This document shows positions 31,493 to 39,753 of a stretch of DNA of 64,000 nucleotides, one piece after another (the first letter of the stretch is position 1; every line of letters starts with the position of its first letter). The notes beneath the pieces were generated by a model. That model was not told the DNA's origin, ran no database searches, and saw only the letters and a list, made by a program, of their open reading frames with translations. This stretch comes from Bacteroidales bacterium UBA1173 (lineage in GTDB: Bacteria; Bacteroidota; Bacteroidia; Bacteroidales; F082): NCBI GenBank assembly GCA_002311655.1, contig DBYZ01000003.1:48565-112564 (forward strand), given 5' to 3'. The position numbers and the translations under genes are program-made.

Positions 31493-32275
31493 TTAATTAC
31501 CAAGTAAAAACTTTTCTGTTTCTCGCATAAAGCCAACCGGGTCGTCAACATGAATCCAATGCCCTGATTCCGGCAATGTAACAAGCTGATAATCACTGAA
31601 TTGCAACTTTATTTGTTCAACATCTTTCTCCAAGATATAATCCGACTGGCCGCCTCTGATGAACAATGTTGGACCATTGTAAACACCTTGATTTTCAAGT
31701 CCTTTGCCAATCTCAGTGATGTTGTTGTAAATCGCTTTGAGATATGGCTTCCACCTGAAACCGTGCTCATGGCTGTACGAAAGGTTCTTCATCAGGAAGA
31801 GCAGCACACGTTTCTCGAAGTTGTATTTCGCCAGCTGTTCCTCAACGTCGCTGCGACGTTTCACAGGCTTCAAATCGACGTTGCCCATCGCTTCGAGAAA
31901 TGCCAGATGCTGTAGCGGATGGTCGAATTTCCGTGGACTGATGTCCAAAACCTCCAGACGCTCAACGAGTTGCGGATTCTCAAAGGCGAGCATCATTGCA
32001 ATCTTGCCGCCCATGCTGTGCCCGATGACGTAACATTTCTTAATATGTTCATATTCAAGCACTTTCTTCACGTCACGAGCCATCACCTTGTAGTTAAACG
32101 TCTCATAATGTGGCGACTGCCCATGGTTGCGCATGTCAGGAATGATGACGTAAAAACCCAGTTCGGCAAAACGTTTGCCGAAATAGTCCCAGTTGTCGGA
32201 AAGCCCAAGCACGCCGTGCAAAACCACTATCGGCTTGTTCTTCGGGTCACCGTATTTTCTATAAAAAAGCAGCAT
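31493..32275 (-). CDS. Alpha/beta hydrolase (YbfF-like esterase)
   Basis: 260 residues. The nucleophile elbow GHSMGGKIAMML (Ser about 96) and the oxyanion-side HG (VVLHGVLGLSDNW) are visible. PDMRNHGQSPH follows the acid strand, and the catalytic His sits in ESGHWIHVDDP near the C-terminus. The pattern fits the YbfF/menaquinone-branch of small esterases, cytoplasmic. The substrate is unknown. The start overlaps the stop of the SIMPL-domain gene by one base (TGATG), so the two are co-translated. Confidence 0.9.
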   Translation of the reverse strand: MLLFYRKYGDPKNKPIVVLHGVLGLSDNWDYFGKRFAELGFYVIIPDMRNHGQSPHYETFNYKVMARDVKKVLEYEHIKKCYVIGHSMGGKIAMMLAFENPQLVERLEVLDISPRKFDHPLQHLAFLEAMGNVDLKPVKRRSDVEEQLAKYNFEKRVLLFLMKNLSYSHEHGFRWKPYLKAIYNNITEIGKGLENQGVYNGPTLFIRGGQSDYILEKDVEQIKLQFSDYQLVTLPESGHWIHVDDPVGFMRETEKFLLGN

Positions 32276-32973
32276 CAGTCTTCAAGGAAATATGTCACGT
32301 TGGTAACCACTCTCACATGTTTGATAAATGGAGTGTTTTCGTCGATATTTTCAATCGAGAACTGGCCTTGTGTGGCTGTTTTTATCTTTCCGAGCTTGCT
32401 GTTCGAGTCGTTGGCAAACTTCTCAGCCGCCGCTCTTGCGTTGCGTGTCGCCTCTTCAATCATCTGTGGCTTAATGCTGTTCAGCTCGGTGTATTCGTAT
32501 ACGATGCTGGTGCCGTATTCCTGGTCGGTGACGGCCACGCCTTGTTTCATCAGCTCGCCCTGACGGCTCATCAGGCTTCTCACGAGAGCCACTTTCTTTG
32601 ATGTCACAACGATTTTTGCAATCGCATTGTAACGCTGTTTCCAGTCGTTGTCGTACATGTTTGCTGCGCGGTCGACAACCAACGGGGCGTTGACACTGAT
32701 TTCTTCGTCAGTTAAACCATTGTCTTTCAAAAACTTGACAACAGCTTCATTGCTTTCGTTGATTTTTGAGTAAATGGTGTTCATGTCGTTGCTGACAAGT
32801 TTCACCTGGATAGGCCAGATCACCTTTGTGGCGTCGACATTCATCTCGGCGAGGCCTTTCACATTAACTGTCCTCGGGCTCTGGTTCACTCTGCCAAGAC
32901 CAAGCATCACAAAAAATCCCATGACAATCAATCCGATCATCAAAAGGAAAGCTTCAAATTTGTAGTTTTTCAT
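32275..32973 (-). CDS. SIMPL (DUF541) domain protein, membrane-anchored
   Basis: 232 residues from the ATG at 32973 (MKNYKFEAFLLMIGLIVMGF), which puts a single N-terminal membrane helix first; an upstream Met at 33039 lies in repeat-like DNA. The rest is a periplasmic SIMPL domain: RTVNVKGLAEMNVDATKVIW, SVNAPLVVDRAANMYDNDW, and ATRNARAAAEKFANDSNSKL. Family members are oxidative-stress or outer-membrane-associated proteins of poorly known role. The gene is coupled to the alpha/beta hydrolase gene downstream. Confidence 0.88.
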   Translation of the reverse strand: MKNYKFEAFLLMIGLIVMGFFVMLGLGRVNQSPRTVNVKGLAEMNVDATKVIWPIQVKLVSNDMNTIYSKINESNEAVVKFLKDNGLTDEEISVNAPLVVDRAANMYDNDWKQRYNAIAKIVVTSKKVALVRSLMSRQGELMKQGVAVTDQEYGTSIVYEYTELNSIKPQMIEEATRNARAAAEKFANDSNSKLGKIKTATQGQFSIENIDENTPFIKHVRVVTNVTYFLED

Positions 32974-32999
32974 ATTTCCAAAAATTAATTTTTTCTTTA

Positions 33000-33130
33000 T
33001 ACTCTCGCTGATTTCGCAGATCTCACAGATTTTTTCCATTCTTTCTCTGCGGGATTGCTCGCGTCGCGAGCTGCAGATTATCGCAGATCGGACTGTGATA
33101 GTATTTCTGCGGTATCTGCGGTATCTGCGA
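33000..33130. repeat. ATCTGCG-type interspersed repeat cluster
   Basis: At least six copies of TCTGCG/CGCAGAT or close variants occur in both orientations, including TCTGCGG-TA-TCTGCGG-TA-TCTGCGA near 33109-33129. There is also a TCGCGTCGCGA palindrome at 33059-33069. No coding sequence is seen. Confidence 0.7.
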
Positions 33131-33134
33131 GAGA

Positions 33135-33584
33135 CTATTTTTCTTTGGTGTCAATTATTATTGTCACCGGACCATCGTTGATGAGTTCGACTTGCATGTC
33201 GGCACCGAACTCACCGCATTCCACCTTTCGTCCCGACACTTCCGCCAACCTCTTGAGAAACAGCTCATAAAGCGGTATCGCATGCTCAGGTCGCGCTGCC
33301 CGGATGAAACTCGGACGATTGCCTTTCTTCGTCATCGCATGAAGCGTAAACTGGCTCACGACAAGGAAATCGCCCTCAATTTGGTTAACGTCGAGATTCA
33401 TAGCGTTATTGTCATCGGCGAAAATTCTCAACTTCGTCAGCTTCTGGCAAAGATATTCCACATCTTCCTGATTATCAGCGTCTTCGATACCAAGAAGCAC
33501 CATCATCCCCTTCCCTATCTGCGATTTCAAAACGCCATCGATGGTGACGGAAGCGCGACTGACTCTTTGTGCAACTATTCTCAT
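33135..33584 (-). CDS. dtd: D-aminoacyl-tRNA deacylase
   Basis: 149 residues, normal length. It starts MRIVAQRVSRASVTIDG and has both DTD signatures: VVSQFTLHA (SQ-x-T) near residue 77 and NDGPVTIII (the cross-dimer Gly-cis-Pro motif) near residue 137. The enzyme hydrolyses D-amino acids (and misacylated Gly) from tRNA in the cytoplasm. The gene stands alone, between repeat clusters on both sides, and faces rbfA divergently. Confidence 0.97.
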   Translation of the reverse strand: MRIVAQRVSRASVTIDGVLKSQIGKGMMVLLGIEDADNQEDVEYLCQKLTKLRIFADDNNAMNLDVNQIEGDFLVVSQFTLHAMTKKGNRPSFIRAARPEHAIPLYELFLKRLAEVSGRKVECGEFGADMQVELINDGPVTIIIDTKEK

Positions 33585-33598
33585 ATTTTTCTTCTTTT

Positions 33599-33674
33599 AA
33601 CACTAATTATCACAAATTAACCATAAATCCTCATTAATATTTGATAATTCGTGGTTAATTGATGTTAATTCATG
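33599..33674. repeat. AT-rich intergenic repeat, related to 7619-7735
   Basis: Begins with a 27-bp stretch matching 7620-7646 at most positions (AACACTAATTATCACAAATT and onward against AACATTAATTATCATTAATT). It contains imperfect inverted copies of TTAATTATCA/TGGTTAATT. No gene seen. Confidence 0.6.
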
Positions 33675-33765
33675 TTATAATTGTCGTTGTCCTTTTTCCA
33701 GATTTTTATTTGCAAAATTATGAAAATAATATCAATAAATGGCAGTCCCGAATTAAAAATTTATG

Positions 33766-33773
33766 TAATTTTG
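33766..33773 (+). promoter_or_regulatory. -7 promoter element of rbfA
   Basis: TAATTTTG matches TAnnTTTG, 8 nt before the ATG at 33782. The mRNA is predicted to be leaderless or nearly so. Confidence 0.7.
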
Positions 33774-33781
33774 CAATCACT

Positions 33782-34123
33782 ATGGAAACAAAAAGACAAC
33801 AGAAAATCTCTAAGCTGATTCAGAAGGAACTCAGCGAAATATTCCAGCGGGAGATCAAGACCCAAGGAAACATCATGATTACTGTGACGAAGGTAAACGT
33901 GACCAGCGACATGTCATACGCCCGCGTCTACCTCAGCGTGTTCGGTCCCGACAAAGAGGCGAAATCGGCCGTGGTGAAGGAAGTCAACAGCATGACGAAA
34001 AACATCCGGTTCATGCTCGGCGAACGCATCCGTCTGCAAATCCGAGTCATCCCTGAGCTTCAGTTCTTCGAGGACGACTCGTTGGATTATATCGAAAACA
34101 TTGACAATCTGCTCAAATCTTGA
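33782..34123 (+). CDS. rbfA: Ribosome-binding factor A
   Basis: 113 residues from the ATG at 33782 (METKRQQKISKLIQKELSEI); upstream in-frame codons precede the promoter. The KH-like fold is shown by VTVTKVNVTSDMSYARVYLSVFG-type strands (here ITVTKVNVTSDMSYARVYLS) and LRIRVIPEL-like LQIRVIPELQFFEDD. RbfA helps mature the 30S subunit at the 16S rRNA 5' end. Its stop TGA overlaps the TTG start of the permease gene. Confidence 0.96.
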   Translation: METKRQQKISKLIQKELSEIFQREIKTQGNIMITVTKVNVTSDMSYARVYLSVFGPDKEAKSAVVKEVNSMTKNIRFMLGERIRLQIRVIPELQFFEDDSLDYIENIDNLLKS

Positions 34124-35337
34124 AGCTGCCGTTATTCATAGCGCAACGTTATCTTCTCGCCAAGAAGAGCCACAACCTCATCAACATCGTGACATGGATT
34201 TCGATTGTGAGCGTGGGTGTAGCCGCCTTCGCCATGATTTTCGTGCTGTCGGTGTTCAATGGCTTCAACGTGGTTATCAGCGACTCAATCCATAAGTTAT
34301 CTGCCGATTTACAGATCACTTCAGTCAATGGTAAAACATTGAATATCAACAATTTTCCTTTTGAAGAAATCAAAAAGATAAAGAACGTGGAGCTGGTTTT
34401 GCCCACGATAACCGAGGATGCGCTTTTCAGAAACGGCGACAAGCAGCAGATCGGGCAGATCAAAGGAGTTCCGGAGGAGTTCTATACAGTGGAGCGAATC
34501 GACAAATCCATAATAAAATCTGGGCGTTTCAATAATAATCCAGAAGTCGGTTATGCGATTCCAGGCATAGGCATGGCATATTTTTTAGGCATCAACTCGA
34601 ACAGTCCCTTCTCGATGATTCAGGTTTATGTCCCACGCCGCGGAAACGCCTCGTCTTTTAATCTAGAAAACAGTTTCAACACCGGACAACTCGCTGTGAA
34701 TCAGACATTTGAAACCAATCAGGAAATTGATGAGACAACGATTCTCGCTCCATACGAATGGTTATCGGAACTTGTTGGTTATCAGGGACTTGCCTCTGAT
34801 GTGGAGATTTTTGTAAATCAGTCATCCAACCTCAATAAGATAAAAAAGGAAATCAAAAAAATCGTGGGCGATGACTACCACGTTTACGACCAATACGAGC
34901 AGCAGTCGACGCTTTACAAGATGATGAAATCAGAGAAACTCGCTGTGTATCTGATACTTGTGTTCATTTTGGTGATGGCGACGTTCAACGTCATCGGATC
35001 GCTCAGCATGCTCATCATAGAGAAGAAGAAAGACACATCCACCTTGCGCTCGATGGGAGCCGACAACTCCTTGATTCGCAGCATCTTCACCAACGAAGGG
35101 ATGATTATTTCTGTTGTCGGCGGCATCATCGGCTTGATTTTGGGCATCATCGCGGTGCTATTACAGCAATATGTCGGAATCATCCGCCTCGGCGACGGCA
35201 CCGGCAGCTATATCGTTGAGTATTATCCCGTTGCGCTGCAATTAAAAGATGTCTTGATTGTCCTTGCCACCATCACGATAATCGGTGGTATTGCCGCATT
35301 TAGCACAGTGAAGGTGTCAATGAGGAAGCAATTCTAA
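34120..35337 (+). CDS. FtsX-like permease, LolC/LolE type
   Basis: 405 residues with one N-terminal and three C-terminal membrane helices around a large periplasmic domain, the four-helix MacB/LolCE layout. The N-terminus KLPLFIAQRYLLAKKSHNLI and the block STLRSMGADNSLIRSIF are typical of LolC/E. Such permeases extract lipoproteins for delivery to the outer membrane, with a LolD ATPase not found here. The start is TTG, read within TTGA at the rbfA stop, so translation probably depends on rbfA. It overlaps convergent rsmA by 21 bp. Confidence 0.9.
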   Translation: MKLPLFIAQRYLLAKKSHNLINIVTWISIVSVGVAAFAMIFVLSVFNGFNVVISDSIHKLSADLQITSVNGKTLNINNFPFEEIKKIKNVELVLPTITEDALFRNGDKQQIGQIKGVPEEFYTVERIDKSIIKSGRFNNNPEVGYAIPGIGMAYFLGINSNSPFSMIQVYVPRRGNASSFNLENSFNTGQLAVNQTFETNQEIDETTILAPYEWLSELVGYQGLASDVEIFVNQSSNLNKIKKEIKKIVGDDYHVYDQYEQQSTLYKMMKSEKLAVYLILVFILVMATFNVIGSLSMLIIEKKKDTSTLRSMGADNSLIRSIFTNEGMIISVVGGIIGLILGIIAVLLQQYVGIIRLGDGTGSYIVEYYPVALQLKDVLIVLATITIIGGIAAFSTVKVSMRKQF

Positions 35338-36105
35338 TTGCTTGACTAGATCCACAAATTCCGCTACCGACAGCTGTTCCGGCCTTTTATTAAATATCTC
35401 GTTATCAATAATTTCCGCTGGTATCATCGAGCGCAAGGAGTTGCGTAAGGTCTTGCGGCGCTGGTTGAAGGCTTGTTTCACAACCGTCACGAACATCTTC
35501 TCATCGCATCCTAACTCCTTGACATTGTTACGTTTAAGACGTATAACGGCAGATTTCACCTTTGGTGGCGGGTTGAAAACGTTCTCATGCACCGTGAAAA
35601 GGTATTCGATATCGTACCACGCCTGCAGAAGCACGCTCAAGATGCCGTAGGTCTTGCTTCCCGGACCAGCCGCGATGCGCTCCGCCACCTCCTTCTGAAT
35701 CATGCCGACGCACTCCGAGACGTTGTTGCGGTATTTCAAAATCTGGAAAAAGATCTGAGAACTGATGTTGTATGGGAAGTTGCCAATGACGGCTGCGTTC
35801 TCGCCATTAATGTCATATTTCAAAAAGTCGCCGTGAATCAAGTGTCCTTCAAGCATCGGAAACTTGTTCTTCAGGAACTCCACCGACTCAGTGTCGATCT
35901 CCACCACTTGCAACTTATCTAATTGGTCTTCAATAAGATACTGCGTCAAAACTCCCATTCCGGCGCCGACTTCAATTACCACGTCGTGGTCGCCCGACAA
36001 AGCATTCACAATATTTCTTGCGATGTTCAAATCGACCAGGAAATGCTGTCCGAGAGCCTTCTTCGGCCTCACCAAACCGTTATTGTTATAGTCTTTCATA
36101 ATCAT
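35317..36105 (-). CDS. rsmA: 16S rRNA (A1518/A1519)-dimethyltransferase
   Basis: 262 residues. RPKKALGQHFLVD opens the family, then the SAM loop VIEVGAGMGVLTQYL and the catalytic NFPYNIS (N-x-P-Y). The C-terminal part FNPPPKVKSAVIRLK and FNQRRKTLRNSLR is the rRNA-binding helical domain. RsmA (KsgA) dimethylates two adenines in helix 45. The start at 36105 overlaps the TPR gene stop by ATGA; Met at 36099 is an alternative. It is last in the serS-lipoprotein-TPR-rsmA run. Confidence 0.97.
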   Translation of the reverse strand: MIMKDYNNNGLVRPKKALGQHFLVDLNIARNIVNALSGDHDVVIEVGAGMGVLTQYLIEDQLDKLQVVEIDTESVEFLKNKFPMLEGHLIHGDFLKYDINGENAAVIGNFPYNISSQIFFQILKYRNNVSECVGMIQKEVAERIAAGPGSKTYGILSVLLQAWYDIEYLFTVHENVFNPPPKVKSAVIRLKRNNVKELGCDEKMFVTVVKQAFNQRRKTLRNSLRSMIPAEIIDNEIFNKRPEQLSVAEFVDLVKQLELLPH

Positions 36106-37955
36106 TTGTTTAATTCATCACGCAGTCGGCGGTAGCTCTTTCGGGCTTGCGCCACATAAACGCTAGCAGTATAATAATCGAAGAGCTTTGAATAACATTC
36201 CATAGCATCTTCTTTTCTATTTAACTGATTTTCAAGCAGTAACGCATCTTCCACCAAAGCCTCGTCGGCGATATAGCTGTCGGCATAGCCTTCGTAAACG
36301 CGTTTGTAAAGACTGTCGGCAAGCTCGTAATTGCCTTCATTCATTGCGATTTTAGCCTTTCTGTAAAACGCATTCGGCAGACTCACCTCATTGGGATTAT
36401 AAGCCACCACCGAGTCAAGTATTTGATTTGCAACGTAATAATTGCGTTTATAAATGTTATAATCAGCTTTTGCGAGGCGTTTCAAACCGATGGTGTCGTA
36501 TTCCAAATTGTCGTTTATGGTCAGCGAGAGCGTCATAGCGTCGTTCGCCACCAGCTTCGACGTAGCAGCTGTCAACACCTTCAAAGCCGCCTGTGCCCAC
36601 TCGAATTCGCCAATAAAATAACGCAGCTGCGCGTTTTTAAACCTCGCCTCGTGTGCTATCGGCTCGTTTTTCAATGCTTTCTCGATCTGCGAATAAAGCA
36701 GCGTCGCCTCCCAGACTTCATCTGTCAACAAATAAACATCGGCGAGTTTCATCTTCAAAACGGCCTTGTCTTTAGGTGAGAGATTCATCTCTAACGCATT
36801 GTTTAGCAATACCTTGGCATCATCATAACGCTTAAGTTCAAACGCGAAAATGTCAGCCTGCACTGAAGCCAGCGGCAAGGTCTCTTTCGAGTATCCAATT
36901 GTCTCAATAGCATCGTCGATTTTTTTCGACAGACTCTCGTAAAACTCCTTGTCGTGACTGCCTTCCGCCACTGCCTTTTTATACTCTGCCTGAATCAGTC
37001 CGATGGTCGCGTCAACGTAAAAAACGCCTTCTCCCGACTTATTCAAAATGTAATTATAAGCCTCTATTGAAATATCGTATTGCCTGTTGTCATTGGCAAT
37101 CTGGGCAACTGTGATGATATCGTTTTCATAGTCGCCCTTGCCTCGTTTGTCGAGTGCCTTAAGCTGCATCAGCGCCAACTCATAATCTTGCTGCTGCAGC
37201 GAATACCACATCAGCAGCGATGCAAACTCTTCATTTTCAGGGTCTTCCTGCGTCTTGCGAAGCAGCGCCATTCGTATCACATCGTCAACATTTCCGTTCA
37301 AGTCGTACATCAGCATCACACGAAAACGGTTTTTCACCATGTCGTATTGCTCCGGATGTTCCTTCAAATACAGGAGATAGCACTCGGTGGCATTCTCAAA
37401 ATCGAGCATGTTGTTATATGTGTATGCCTTCTCTAGATTAAAACTGTAGTTGATGTTCGGATTTTTCGCTCCTCTGTCGAACAATGCTATCGCCAAATCA
37501 TTAAAGTTTCTGTTTCTCAATAAGTTAGCCACTTCATTTATCGCATTTCTCGTGTCAGGAACGTCTTTTAAAACTTTGTTGAGATACTTCAACGCCTTCG
37601 GGTTGTCGCCTTGCTGCTGATACACATACGCCAGGTCGACATGCGATTTCCAGTTTTTGGGATTTTGTTTCAGAAAAGATTTATATGCCTTCTCCGCCGT
37701 CTCATAATCGCTCGTAAGTATCAGACAATCAGCGTATTGGGTAAAATAACCCACCTGATTGTAATTATCGTAAAGGTTTTTGTAGATGTCGCGCGCTTTC
37801 TCGTAGTCTTTTTTGTAATAAAACTCACGTGCCAGCCTCTCATCGATTTGTCGCTGATTACTAACATTCTGAGCGTCAATGCTTTGCAAAGCAACAACAA
37901 AGCAAATGAAAATCATTGCGAAAAACCTGAACCAGCGCGACGACCTCATCATCAC
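36102..37955 (-). CDS. Exported tetratricopeptide-repeat protein
   Basis: 617 residues. Signal peptide (FFAMIFICFVVALQSIDAQ), then TPR units through the entire chain, for example YYKKDYEKARDIYKNLYDNY, SDYETAEKAYKSFLKQNPKN and VYQQQGDNPKALKYLNKVLK. It should form a superhelical scaffold in the periplasm. No partner is evident. It overlaps the coiled-coil lipoprotein upstream and rsmA downstream by 4 bp each, so it belongs to the serS operon. Confidence 0.88.
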   Translation of the reverse strand: MMMRSSRWFRFFAMIFICFVVALQSIDAQNVSNQRQIDERLAREFYYKKDYEKARDIYKNLYDNYNQVGYFTQYADCLILTSDYETAEKAYKSFLKQNPKNWKSHVDLAYVYQQQGDNPKALKYLNKVLKDVPDTRNAINEVANLLRNRNFNDLAIALFDRGAKNPNINYSFNLEKAYTYNNMLDFENATECYLLYLKEHPEQYDMVKNRFRVMLMYDLNGNVDDVIRMALLRKTQEDPENEEFASLLMWYSLQQQDYELALMQLKALDKRGKGDYENDIITVAQIANDNRQYDISIEAYNYILNKSGEGVFYVDATIGLIQAEYKKAVAEGSHDKEFYESLSKKIDDAIETIGYSKETLPLASVQADIFAFELKRYDDAKVLLNNALEMNLSPKDKAVLKMKLADVYLLTDEVWEATLLYSQIEKALKNEPIAHEARFKNAQLRYFIGEFEWAQAALKVLTAATSKLVANDAMTLSLTINDNLEYDTIGLKRLAKADYNIYKRNYYVANQILDSVVAYNPNEVSLPNAFYRKAKIAMNEGNYELADSLYKRVYEGYADSYIADEALVEDALLLENQLNRKEDAMECYSKLFDYYTASVYVAQARKSYRRLRDELNK

Positions 37956-38425
37956 TCCTTCCTCAGTTGTTTCACGACTTTTTTCTGTGCGTCAAACTTT
38001 TCCTGAAAATACTTGACTTGAGCCTCCATCATGCGGAGCTCGTTTTCTTCGTCTTGGATGTATTTCGACACCGTCTCGTCATCGTAGAGATTGTTTTCGA
38101 TGTCGTCCTTCAAATCGGAGAGCTGTTTTCTTGATAACTCAACTCCATTTTTCATCACAACACTCTGATCTTCAAACTGTTGAAGATAAGCCTGAAGCAG
38201 TTCCATCTCCTTTCTGATGTCTTTGGTTCTTGCGATAGTGGTGTCGAGAGCCTTATATTCGCCAACAAGATCGTTAAAGTCTTGATTATAAAGCGTTTCC
38301 ACGTTACGCTCCACCACATCCACGCGTTTCTGCATCGCGTTGATTGTTCCTGACGGTGACTTGGAAGTGCAAGCCACCATCAAGAATAATCCTATGATTG
38401 TCAATATTTTACTTGATAATTTCAA
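37952..38425 (-). CDS. Coiled-coil lipoprotein
   Basis: 157 residues. Lipobox GLFLMVACTSKS, then a nearly all-helical body rich in Leu/Glu/Lys heptads (about residues 28-155: INAMQKRVDVVERNVETLYN ... RMMEAQVKYFQEKFDAQKKV). It resembles small envelope coiled-coil lipoproteins, such as those working with TPR proteins in cell-shape or transport complexes. No specific family is recognised. It overlaps serS by 17 bp and the TPR gene by 4 bp, implying stoichiometric translation. Confidence 0.8.
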   Translation of the reverse strand: MKLSSKILTIIGLFLMVACTSKSPSGTINAMQKRVDVVERNVETLYNQDFNDLVGEYKALDTTIARTKDIRKEMELLQAYLQQFEDQSVVMKNGVELSRKQLSDLKDDIENNLYDDETVSKYIQDEENELRMMEAQVKYFQEKFDAQKKVVKQLRKE

Positions 38426-39680
38426 AGCCTGTGTATGGTTGAAGTGCCTTAGGAATCAAAATACCATCTTCTGTCTGGTTGTTTTCGAGCAATGCTGCCA
38501 CGATTCTCGGGAGTGCCAAAGCGCTGCCGTTGAGTGTGTGTGCCAACTTGATGTTACCGTCTTTGTCCTTGAATCTCAGCTTCATACGGTTAGCCTGGAA
38601 TGTCTCGAAGCATGACACCGAGCTCACCTCGAGCCACAGTCCCTGTGCTGCTGACCACACCTCGTAGTCGTAAGTCATTGCTGATGTCCAGCTCATGTCG
38701 CCGCCGCAGAGACGCAACACATGGAATGGCAGCTCGAGCTTACGGAGCAAACCTGCCACATGTTCCTTCATCGCCTCAAGACGCTCATATGAGTTGTCAG
38801 GATGTGCAATCTCGACGATTTCCACCTTGTCGAACTGGTGCAGACGGTTCAAGCCGCGCACGTTCTTGCCCCATGAGCCAGCCTCACGACGGAAGCAGTT
38901 GGAGTAAGCCACGCGTTTTATCGGGAGATCGCTTTCCTGCACGATCTGGTCGCGGAAGATGTTTGTCACCGGCACCTCGGCGGTCGGGATCATGTACATC
39001 TTATCAAGCGGCACTGCATACATCTGAGCTTCCTTGTCAGGCAGCTGACCTGTTGCGTAAGCTGATGCCTCATTGACCACGATAGGCGGCTGCACCTCGT
39101 AGTATCCGTCTTTCACCGCCTCATCCAAGAAGAAGTTGATAAGAGCGCGCTGCAGACGTGCGCCTTGACCAGTGTAGAATGGGAATCCGGCACCTGTCAC
39201 CTTGTTACCGAGCTCGAAGTCGGCGAGTTTGTATTTGTTGAGCAGCTCCCAGTGCGGAAGAGCGTTCTTCGGAAGGTTAGGCATTGTGCCTTCCTCGCTC
39301 ACCACGAGGTTGTCGGCTGCTGTCTTTCCACGAGGTACCATCAGATTCGGAGTGTTTGGAATCTCCACCAACTTACTCTGAATCAATGTCTTAAGCTCTT
39401 CAAGGCGGTCGCCTTTCACCTTTGTAAATTCTTTCAGTTCAGCAACGCGAGCCTTGAGAGGTGCCGCTTCAGCAGCTTTTCCCTGCTTGCAGAGGTCACC
39501 AACCTGGCGTGCTATATTGTTAGCTTCGGCGAGAGCCTCGTCGTTTTCCTGTTGTGTCTTACGGCGTTCGTCGTCGAGCGCTAAAATCTCGTCAAGGAGC
39601 TCAAACCGAGTGAAGTTCTTGATACTCAGTCTGTTAATACACTCCTCTTTATGTTCTCTAATATAAGGTATTGTTAACAT
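38409..39680 (-). CDS. serS: Serine-tRNA ligase
   Basis: 423 residues. An N-terminal coiled-coil tRNA-binding arm (residues about 30-105) precedes the class II core: motif 2 FRREAGSWGKNVRGLNRLHQ, IPTAEVPVTN, and motif 3 NGSALALPRIVAALLENNQ. It charges tRNA-Ser in the cytoplasm. The promoter TATTTTTG lies 21 nt upstream. It is the first gene of a four-gene overlapping run that ends with rsmA, linking translation genes to two envelope proteins. Confidence 0.98.
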   Translation of the reverse strand: MLTIPYIREHKEECINRLSIKNFTRFELLDEILALDDERRKTQQENDEALAEANNIARQVGDLCKQGKAAEAAPLKARVAELKEFTKVKGDRLEELKTLIQSKLVEIPNTPNLMVPRGKTAADNLVVSEEGTMPNLPKNALPHWELLNKYKLADFELGNKVTGAGFPFYTGQGARLQRALINFFLDEAVKDGYYEVQPPIVVNEASAYATGQLPDKEAQMYAVPLDKMYMIPTAEVPVTNIFRDQIVQESDLPIKRVAYSNCFRREAGSWGKNVRGLNRLHQFDKVEIVEIAHPDNSYERLEAMKEHVAGLLRKLELPFHVLRLCGGDMSWTSAMTYDYEVWSAAQGLWLEVSSVSCFETFQANRMKLRFKDKDGNIKLAHTLNGSALALPRIVAALLENNQTEDGILIPKALQPYTGFEIIK

Positions 39681-39700
39681 TTTAGTAAAAATTTACCTTG

Positions 39701-39708
39701 CAAAAATA
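39701..39708 (-). promoter_or_regulatory. -7 promoter element of serS
   Basis: TATTTTTG on the minus strand matches TAnnTTTG, 21 nt before the serS start. Confidence 0.75.
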
Positions 39709-39716
39709 TAAAAAAA

Positions 39717-39753
39717 CTTTAAACTTCAAACTTTAAACTTCAAACTTTAATTA
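39717..39753. repeat. 14-bp tandem repeat CTTTAAACTTCAAA
   Basis: Two full units and a partial third lie between serS and the stop codon of the next minus-strand gene (39747-39749), which is inside the last unit. Confidence 0.85.
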
